Positions 57,158 to 64,000 of a stretch of DNA of 64,000 bases are shown in pieces. Positions within the stretch are counted from its first letter, which is position 1, and every line of letters starts with the position of its first letter. Location: positions 248,001 through 312,000 of the forward strand of contig CAJNYU010000038.1 in the NCBI GenBank assembly GCA_905331475.1, read 5' to 3'. Under the pieces are notes generated by a model that was not told the origin of the DNA, searched no databases, and was given only the letters and a program-made list of their open reading frames with translations. A program made the translations under genes and the position numbers. Source of the DNA: Rotaria socialis (Eukaryota; Rotifera; Eurotatoria; Philodinida; Philodinidae).

Positions 57158-57317
57158 TAATATTCATTATACTCTTGCCAGTTTACCTTCCGAACATTCG
57201 TCGATTAATTATTATCCACTATACTCTCGCTGACAAGCTAGCTAGCCGCTATCCACTATACTCTTGCCAGTAACATATTCAGCACTGCCCGAACTGGCAA
57301 AAGTATAGTGAATATTA
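57158..57317. mobile_element. 160-bp MITE with 26-bp inverted repeats
   Basis: The left end TAATATTCATTATACTCTTG and the inverted right end TAATATTCACTATACTTTTG continue to GCCAGTT on both sides. A TA stands at each extreme end, which may be a target duplication. Internally the related word CCACTATACTCTYGC recurs twice. Non-coding. Confidence 0.6.
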
Positions 57318-57640
57318 GTTGATTAGCTAAAGTTAAATTGATCCTATTAAAAATTCATATTGTTTATGAAGAAAAATAGAAGCGAAAGAACGTTTGCTAA
57401 GCATTCTCAGATCAAGGAAATTCATTGTGTATGATAAGGATCAGAATTTCGCTTTGCAGATTATTTTCATTAATAATTTGTGTTGATTAATTGCATTTGT
57501 TCCTACTCGATCGATTATGTAAGACCTCACCTATACTCAATAATTTAAGTCAAGCTGTAGAAACACTTTAAAATCAAATACTAATTTGATTTTTGGTGCT
57601 TCGACGATAAACAAACTATGTGTACTGCAGAAAAGTCATA
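57318..57640. other. AT-rich spacer
   Basis: I see nothing to annotate in this interval. Confidence 0.4.
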
Positions 57641-57860
57641 CACGAACCCAAGGGGGAAAGCGTATCCTACGATCCTGTGGGATTCTAGATTCCAATAGAT
57701 CTTGTCGGCTCCTGATGGATCCTCATGGCTTCTAATAGATAATCATAGGAACCGACGGAAGCAATGAAGATCCACAAGGATTCGTCAGAATTCATCAGGA
57801 CCTGACAGGATATATTGGGGTCCAGATTCCACCAGGATCTACGTTTTATCCCTTGTACGA
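57641..57860. mobile_element. inverted-repeat element rich in GGATCC-like words
   Basis: The left end CGAACCCAAGGGGGAAAGCG and the inverted right end CGTACAAGGGATAAAACG pair imperfectly. The 220-bp inside is a chain of degenerate GATCCTGTGGGATTC-type words, in sense on the left and inverted on the right. In composition it resembles the nested element at 15115-15420. No target duplication was found. Confidence 0.4.
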
Positions 57861-58034
57861 ATCTATCAAGAATTATAAATATTCAGAGTACAAGCATCAA
57901 AACAATGCTCAATCAAATCTCATATATTCTAGACTTCAAAGATATACTACTGAAACTATTTCACCTATTTACCACACCATTCCTTACTCAACTACAATTT
58001 ACCTTGCAAACTATCTCTTAATTTTTGTTACTTC

Positions 58035-60479
58035 TCAGGGACTAGTATTATTCACATCGCGCGGCCTATCATTAGTGTTTGATGTATTAGGCGATGTCAT
58101 TATATTAAAAATTGTCTGAGGTAATTGTGTTTCATCACTTGGCGGTAATGTTAATGTTACTGGTCGATTCGTAGGCGATATTAGTGTTGGCTGGGATTGT
58201 GGTTGTTGTTGTGCTTTTCTTTCTGATTCTTGTTTGATCAATAATTGTTGAATGTGCATCGGCAATCCAGGATTGAGACTCAATGCATATGGTAATAATG
58301 TCTTTGGCATGTCACCGAAATCCACCATAACTTTAATAAACATTGTGTCGTCTCGAACGTATGGATTGCCTTCTTGTTGAATCATTGCCAATGGAAAGAA
58401 TTTAGGTATACCACTAGCTATATTCATTTCTGATCGTGGTCTTTGAAAACTATTCGATTTAATATCTGGTCGAAATGAATCGATGATGTGTCTTTGCTGA
58501 GGTGTTTGATCGTATAAACAAAATGTGACTTTGTAATTGAAAGGAAACTTCAAGATGGCATCGTTTGGTCCACGCATTAAAACGAAAAATAAAGACATAT
58601 GTGTACGTCGAGCATTTCCGTCTCCATTTAAGTAAAGACGAGCTCGCATCTTATAGCCAGTTGGTGATGAATAAAATGGAGGCGAATAAATCGATGTTTG
58701 CCGTTCAGATTGTGCATCCGCTAAAAAAATAATTCAATGAAAATATTCTATGAACCTTGACGATCTCTGTTTGGATCATAACGCATGATCAGGAATAATA
58801 TAGCATTCTGATATGCCTTGATATATTCTAGTGAATTGTTCGGCTCTGGAATCCTTCTCTGACTACTTATTTATTTTTGAAATCTAAGATAAATTATAGT
58901 GGCATTATATGTACAACAATTATCTCGTCTAACAATAGTAACTATATATCTTACGGTATCATCAAGCATTGAAAAAGAAACTGCAAAACATTCTCCAAAT
59001 CAATAATGTAACTTTCTCTTGTTCTCAAAGTAAAGCAAAAATGTTGCCTAGTATTCCAAGACTGTTGTTCTCGGTGCTGCTGATGCTAAAATTAATTACA
59101 CTGCCTACAAGTCTTTCAATTTATATGACAAATGTTACCCTATTTATTTGGTCAATAAATTTCAAATTATTATCTAGAAACAAACAGTCTAGCTTACTCA
59201 TTTTTTCATTGAAGCTAACGATTTTCCATATCAATGTTGCATCGTAAGATACATATTGCAAATCGTCAATTTTTTGTTTTAATGATGCAACATCTTGTTG
59301 AAGAATCTCCTGATTAGGTTTGACACCATCAAGAAAAGAGCTTTGCTCTTGTACATTCAATTTAAGCGATCCAATATCTTGTGTCAACGATTCTATTGAA
59401 CTTTGTAATTTGATTGATTCACTACTAAGACGTTGTGTATCATCATTTAACGTTTGAATTCCACCAGCAAGAATGTTTATCGTTTCATAGATTTCTTGCA
59501 TTTGTGAACTGATATTTTCACTTGTAGTTGTCATCATTGTGCTAGAGGCACTCTGTCCATTATCAATATCCATGCCTAGAACTCGCTCGTGTGGTTCGTT
59601 GAGAGCTTTAGCTTCTAAAAGTCGTATTGCCTTAATTATTGCTTTTTGATGACTTTCAGTTAAATAATGTTCTGGTAATTCAGCTCGACAAACCTAAACA
59701 GATCGCACATATAAGTTCACCTAATGATTCGTATTATTGAATGACAAAGATAATGGAACTATTCCATTTTAATAGAATATCTTTATCTTAATAATTGATT
59801 TTAGGTAAACCAACAAGAATCAATCTCTAGTTTTGCTTTTATCAAATAAGTTCTTGGTTTCGTTAATACCAACTTACCGGTTCTGAGCAACCAAATTCTT
59901 TTAGCGGACAAGGTACAGTAATTTTTGTGCATTCTTTTTGTTTGTGTTCTTCAAGTCTTGTTGTTGAATTGAATCTTTCTTTACAAAACTCACACATTGG
60001 ATTAGGATGTGTACTTTTCAGATGTTCCTAAAATAATAATTTGAATCATATTCTCATTACAATTAAATAAATTATACTCTTTTTTACCTCGTAATCCTTA
60101 AATAAGCCATTCCATAGACAGAATGAACATATTATCAGTAGCGCTTTCATATCATTTTTAAAACCTCTATCTGGCATTATCTGTAAAAGAAACAAATTAC
60201 TTTCTAAATAGAAAGAAAGTTTGATGATATTAACTTCGTTTTTCTGTGTCTGTTCCGAACACTCTGTACATTGAATTACAGGCCTTGATGGAAAAAAAAT
60301 TCAATATTACAATGAACTCAAGAATTTCTTTTTACATACCCTTCAGCATTTTCTATGCAAGTTTTACATTGCCGATGTCCACACGAAAGTTGACATGGTT
60401 CTCGTAAAATCAGATTGCATAGCCGACAAATGAACGATCCATTGATAGTATCTCTGTTTCTTGCGTCAAAACCAACCAT
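58035..60479 (-). CDS. TRAF-like adaptor D (RING, TRAF zinc finger, coiled coil, MATH)
   Basis: Six exons on the minus strand (60340-60479, 60235-60283, 60088-60180, 59878-60027, 59198-59693, 58035-58720) give 537 codons, and the first five exon lengths equal those of A and B. The RING is FICRLCNLIL...CGHRQCKTC...CTEC. The zinc finger has EEHKQKEC and CPLKEFGC. A coiled coil and a MATH domain (YDATLIWKIVSF, SPPFYSSPTGYKMRARLYL, THMSLFFVLMRGPND) follow. A low-complexity tail of about 70 residues rich in Q, P, S, T and N ends the protein. The zinc-finger exon matches A while exon 3 and intron 4 match B, so the gene is a mosaic. It is the inverted partner of B. The role as a cytoplasmic receptor adaptor and possible E3 ligase is inferred from the family. 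Confidence 0.9.
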
Positions 60480-61880
60480 AATTGGGTAATACTGTAAAGT
60501 AAAAATGTGTTACGAAAACTAATTGGTGAGCTTACATTCGGATGTTTTTTTGTATTCTTTTCAATTTTATTTTCATCAATCGAATGTAATTTCGAATCTA
60601 AACATAATCAAACTTTTTTCTCGCGCAATCGAAAAATAGGTAGAGATACTACAGCATCGTCATGTTCACATAACTTAGTACATGGTTGCGCTTGTGGGCA
60701 GTCTGATATGAACGTGAAAGAAATTTTGGAAAACAATAGCAGAAAAGAATCCATGTTAGAATAATTTTGCTTTAGTTTAAGTTTCAAGTTTTCGTGTGCT
60801 AATCAATGTGAGAAATAAAATAAAAACTACTTTTTAATAGAGGTTTCCTTTTGTATTCCTAGAAATCAACACTTTAACTTCGTGTACATTAGATTCCAAT
60901 TAAAAACGCTGCATATAAAATTACAATCTTCCTTGAAGACAGTATTTCGAATTTCATAATGTAGTCACGTCAGTTTTATTAGCTGTAATATTTTCTTTAA
61001 AACAAAAAAAAGATCTTGCACGACCACCAGAAAAAAATAAAGATTGTATTTATGAATAAATAAATGTGTGTTCCAACTTAGTCCTCATTTTATCAACGAA
61101 TCAGATACGAACAACGTAGAGTTGAATCTAACTTCATAATTGATTGGTGGCTTTTGGCACCAATAGATTTATTGCGCTTTAGTAGATGAAGAATATTATT
61201 TTTGCTTTTAGAAAAGCACATTGACTCCCGCAGTTCAACTTGAACACGAAAAAAAATCCCTTCAATGTGAAGTATGATTTTAGGTATGTGTCTTGTTCAA
61301 CTTTTTATCTACAGTTATAACACAAATGTTTAATCAGTGAAAAACGTTAGGGATCGATAACAATGGAAAGTATATTATAAGAAACAGCCTTCAAGTTTCA
61401 CGAAAGCGTACATCAACTTTTTTCTAAGAATAATTTAAAGTGTTTGAACTTATTATCTTTCTAACAATAGAAATAATAAGAAAAAATGAATGAAAACAAA
61501 TTATTTGATGCTCCAAGTAAAATAACAAGTTTTAAATGTTTCTACTTAATTTTAAGCACAAAAGTGGCCTGATAAATATTTTTCTACTTTTAGGATTGCT
61601 TGTGAAAGTAGCGGATCGGACATCACAAATAAGGATGCCATTATTTACATTTATTTCGATTGAATCTGATTCTGAACAAAATGATACACAAACGAATCTA
61701 ATAGAACAAAATACTAAAACTTTCTTGTAGCATTATTACAAAGCCCTCAATTTCAATAACTTTAAAAACAACTAGCAAAAGATAGGCAAGAAGAAATGAT
61801 CTTGAGTTCATAAACAATTGTGTATCATAGATATTAAAGATGGCAAGATATTTATTAGAGTGGGACAATGGACAAAGAGC
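60480..61880. other. upstream region of TRAF D, inverted copy of the TRAF B upstream region
   Basis: Up to about 61260 it matches 43360-44152 in reverse orientation. Beyond that the match ends and only AT-rich DNA is seen. No gene was identified. Confidence 0.6.
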
Positions 61881-61887
61881 ATGTATA

Positions 61888-61978
61888 TGGGTGTGGGTGT
61901 GGGTGTGTGGGTGTGGGTTACAGAACACAGCACAGAGCCAAATTCACGCACAACCACGCACACACACCCACACCCTGA
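61888..61978. repeat. GGGTGT telomere-like repeats in hairpin orientation
   Basis: GGGTGTGGGTGTGGGTGTGT is followed by GGGTGTGGG, about 35 bp of unlike sequence, then the inverted run CACACACACCCACACCC. The unit matches a TGTGGG-type array. Open frames across it are artefacts. Confidence 0.75.
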
Positions 61979-62539
61979 TGGTTGGAAAGTACCAATTTGT
62001 GGAGGTCTTTACTTTTCATGATTAAAAATTTTTTCGTAGTAGAATCTGAAAAAAACGCCTACATAGTCTTGTAGAGAATTGAACGGGGAATCTTTTGGAA
62101 TAAAATTTTGATCGATTGGGTGAAAACCGGTGGAGTTATAGACAAAATAAAAAAAGTCCGGTTCTTTATGCGCCACCAGTTACTTTCTAGAGACTAGAAT
62201 GCTACTGAAAAATTATTCAATCCGAATAAATGAGAACTAGAGAAGATTATGAGATCTGTAGTCTTTTCAGTCTATCGGTATCGGTTAGAAGAAATAAAAT
62301 AAAAAATATGTTTATTTGTGCTGTCTTACTTTGCATGCGATGGATCGGATTGCTATCATGTAACTAAGAAAAATATTCATATGTCAAAATATTCTCTATG
62401 ACTAATTAGCTTCCTAGGAAAACACCTTTGTGTATATAATGTTTTCTTTTCTGGTTTCATAAATATTTAACATGTGCTACTTTATCAACAAATGAATCAT
62501 TTATTGCTTCAACTTTTACCAACCATTATTCACCCCATC

Positions 62540-62723
62540 GTTAAGAGTGTGTGAGAGTGTGAGTGGGAAACATATGTCGGAGTTGACTCCAAAATGCAGT
62601 TGCTTTTAAAAGGTAACTACTTGTCTTTAAAATTCAAGAGTCAACTGGGATGTAGCTAGTTGACTCTTCAATTTTAAATACAATTAGTTGGCATTAAAAT
62701 CAACTGGATGGAGCTAGTTGACT
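62540..62723. repeat. GTGTGAG repeat and TCAACTGG-AGTTGACT palindromic words
   Basis: GTGTGTGAGAGTGTGAGTGGG at 62547-62567 precedes TGTCGGAG, whose inverse CTCCGACA is at 62828. In between, GTCAACTGGGATGTAGC...AGTTGACT (62641-62668) and TCAACTGGATGGAGC...AGTTGACT (62700-62722) are two copies of a palindromic word. The whole 62540-62850 block may be one composite repeat. Confidence 0.5.
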
Positions 62724-62850
62724 TGAGGGTGTGGGTGTGGGCGTGGGTAAGACTCAAAATCATACCCACACTCCACACCCACCCACCCACACCGACACCG
62801 ACACCCACACCCACACCCACACCCACACTCCGACATATACACCAACACCC
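62719..62850. repeat. GGGTGT hairpin repeat array
   Basis: ACTTGAGGGTGTGGGTGTGG starts the left arm. AAAATCATACCC and a long run of CACACCC and CACCGACACC units form the right arm. The ACTTGAG start and the AAAATCA spacer are shared with the hairpins at 46643 and 47348, so they form one family. The array is larger here. Confidence 0.75.
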
Positions 62851-63170
62851 AAAATATCATGGAAGTTTCATTACACTTCCTATATTAAATAGCACATGGC
62901 AAAAAAAGCACATGGTATGAGTCAATACCGACTGATTGGTTGGTTTTGGACCTACATATGCTCCTCCTATTTTTCATTGCATGTAGTAGTTGAAAGAATA
63001 GACGGAAGCATGTATGAAAAAAGAATCGTGCAATAGCAGATAAAAATAAAATAATGCGCCATTGAAACATTTTCTATTCATTTACTTTCATTTTCATTTT
63101 CATTTTTCTAAAATCTTTGTTTATTCTTTTGTTATTTCTTTGAAATTTGATTTCGGTATTTAATATAATC

Positions 63171-64000
63171 ATGACAAACAATATTGCTTTGAATACTGAA
63201 AAATCTCCGTTACTTGGTCATCAATTATTGACCGACGAGAATAATTCTGTTCGACACATTTTACAGAATAAAGAAGAGAAACCCTATTTATCATATTTTA
63301 AATTATCATCAGATGATAATCGAAATATTAATTTAACAAATTTTCAAGATCCATTCTTCTATGAGCAACCATTAGATTTTAACTATCATAGATTAATGCC
63401 AGCTGTAATTCTATCAGAAAATGAAATAGGTTTTCGGCAATATTATAAAGAAAATTCTTTATCATCACATCGAAATGGCATAGAAAGAAGTGAATCAATT
63501 TCTCGAAAACATATGAAACCAATGAAAACTAATCAGAAAATAATAAAAAGAAAGGAGATAAAGAAAAAAAGATCTGTCGAAAACGAAAACCGAAAAAACT
63601 GCAAAAATAAAAACGCTCACAGAAATTATTTTAAACAATATGAACATAAGGTTATGTTTTCTAAGGCAAAAAAAATTCAACAAGAATTATTATCAAAACG
63701 AAAGAAGAAACTATCAAAACAACATATTCGATCGAAGAAAAAATCTATATTAAAAGGAAATACCAGCAGAACTAGCAATCAAAAAAAATCATCTCGTCAA
63801 TCTTTGACTTCAACATTTAAAAGAAGTCGTTCATTAACTCGATCCAAAGCAGGAAAAAAACGTAGTAAAAACGCACTTCGGTCAAATGCAAATCGAGCTT
63901 TATCTAATTTTCGTAAAATATCAAATAAAGTCAAAGATGAAACAAGTCTATTAACTCTTAATCCAAATTTACGATTGAATAATCATCAGATGATGAAAAG
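63171..64000 (+). CDS. Lys/Arg-rich protein of unknown function (partial)
   Basis: An open frame from the ATG at 63171 runs off the window: 276 codons and no stop. The first 115 residues are mixed (MTNNIALNTEKSPLLGHQLL, PFFYEQPLDFNYHRLMPAVI). The rest is strongly basic with many KKK, KRK and SRS runs (RKEIKKKRSVENE, RNYFKQYEHKVMFSKAKK, STFKRSRSLTRSKAGKKR), as in nuclear, chromatin or microtubule-bound proteins, but I recognise no domain. No intron is evident so far. A shortened relic of the same gene lies at about 42440-42860, upstream of TRAF B, in mirror position. The start is the first ATG and is preceded by AT-rich DNA typical of a 5' leader. Function is unknown. Confidence 0.7.
   Translation, partial: MTNNIALNTEKSPLLGHQLLTDENNSVRHILQNKEEKPYLSYFKLSSDDNRNINLTNFQDPFFYEQPLDFNYHRLMPAVILSENEIGFRQYYKENSLSSHRNGIERSESISRKHMKPMKTNQKIIKRKEIKKKRSVENENRKNCKNKNAHRNYFKQYEHKVMFSKAKKIQQELLSKRKKKLSKQHIRSKKKSILKGNTSRTSNQKKSSRQSLTSTFKRSRSLTRSKAGKKRSKNALRSNANRALSNFRKISNKVKDETSLLTLNPNLRLNNHQMMK

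Noticed and set aside
61888-62850. A true chromosome end at the GGGTGT arrays
   Set aside because: The arrays are short and inverted, and sequence with a long open frame continues beyond them, so they are internal repeats.
61698-62920. Frames rich in H-T, G-V-W and P-T dipeptides
   Set aside because: They are translations of the TGTGGG-type arrays.

Overview
The window looks like nuclear DNA of a small invertebrate animal, most likely a bdelloid rotifer (inference). The DNA is very AT-rich. The introns are mostly about 50-60 bp with GT-AG ends, and the protein set is clearly metazoan (SNX27, SNX17, PPP1R42, TRAF-like proteins, a neuropeptide-type GPCR). GGGTGT/TGTGGG-type repeats, which from memory resemble the reported bdelloid telomere repeat, recur inside the window. 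I found no prokaryotic gene, no rRNA or tRNA gene, no CRISPR array, and no reverse transcriptase, transposase or capsid gene.

Layout. Left half, spliced single-copy genes: a RhoA-like GTPase (1359-2661, -), a PPP1R42 leucine-rich-repeat protein (7252-9071, +), an orexin/allatotropin-receptor-like GPCR (17423-20451, +), histone H3.3 (25447-25980, -), SNX27 (26299-29405, +) and SNX17 (30172-31491, +). H3.3 and SNX27 are divergent with 318 bp between their start codons. SNX27 and SNX17, the two endosomal cargo adaptors with PX and FERM-like modules, lie in tandem. Long gene-free AT-rich stretches separate these genes.

Right half, a cluster of four TRAF-like genes (RING, TRAF zinc finger, coiled coil, MATH): A (35929-38026, +), B (44153-46575, +), C (48068-49943, -) and D (58035-60479, -). 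All four splice to complete reading frames of 517, 523, 486 and 537 codons. B and D lie in opposite orientations within an inverted duplication that also takes in their upstream DNA. Further out, each arm holds a lysine/arginine-rich gene transcribed away from the TRAF gene: a long open copy at 63171 running off the window, and a shrunken relic at about 42440-42860. D is a mosaic that resembles A in some exons and B in others, which suggests gene conversion. A second broken gene of unknown function lies at 46827-47390.

The spaces between genes, mainly in the right half, hold many small non-autonomous elements that can be delimited by eye: a hAT-type element 8 bp after the stop codon of TRAF A, a piggyBac-type TTAA element, a 686-bp foldback with an 11-bp target duplication, a GC-rich 336-bp foldback built of GGTTAACC words, several other terminal-inverted-repeat elements, and a family of short GGGTGT hairpins close to the edges of the duplicated TRAF segments. 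Splice sites and element ends were placed by reading the sequence. Nothing was checked against a database.
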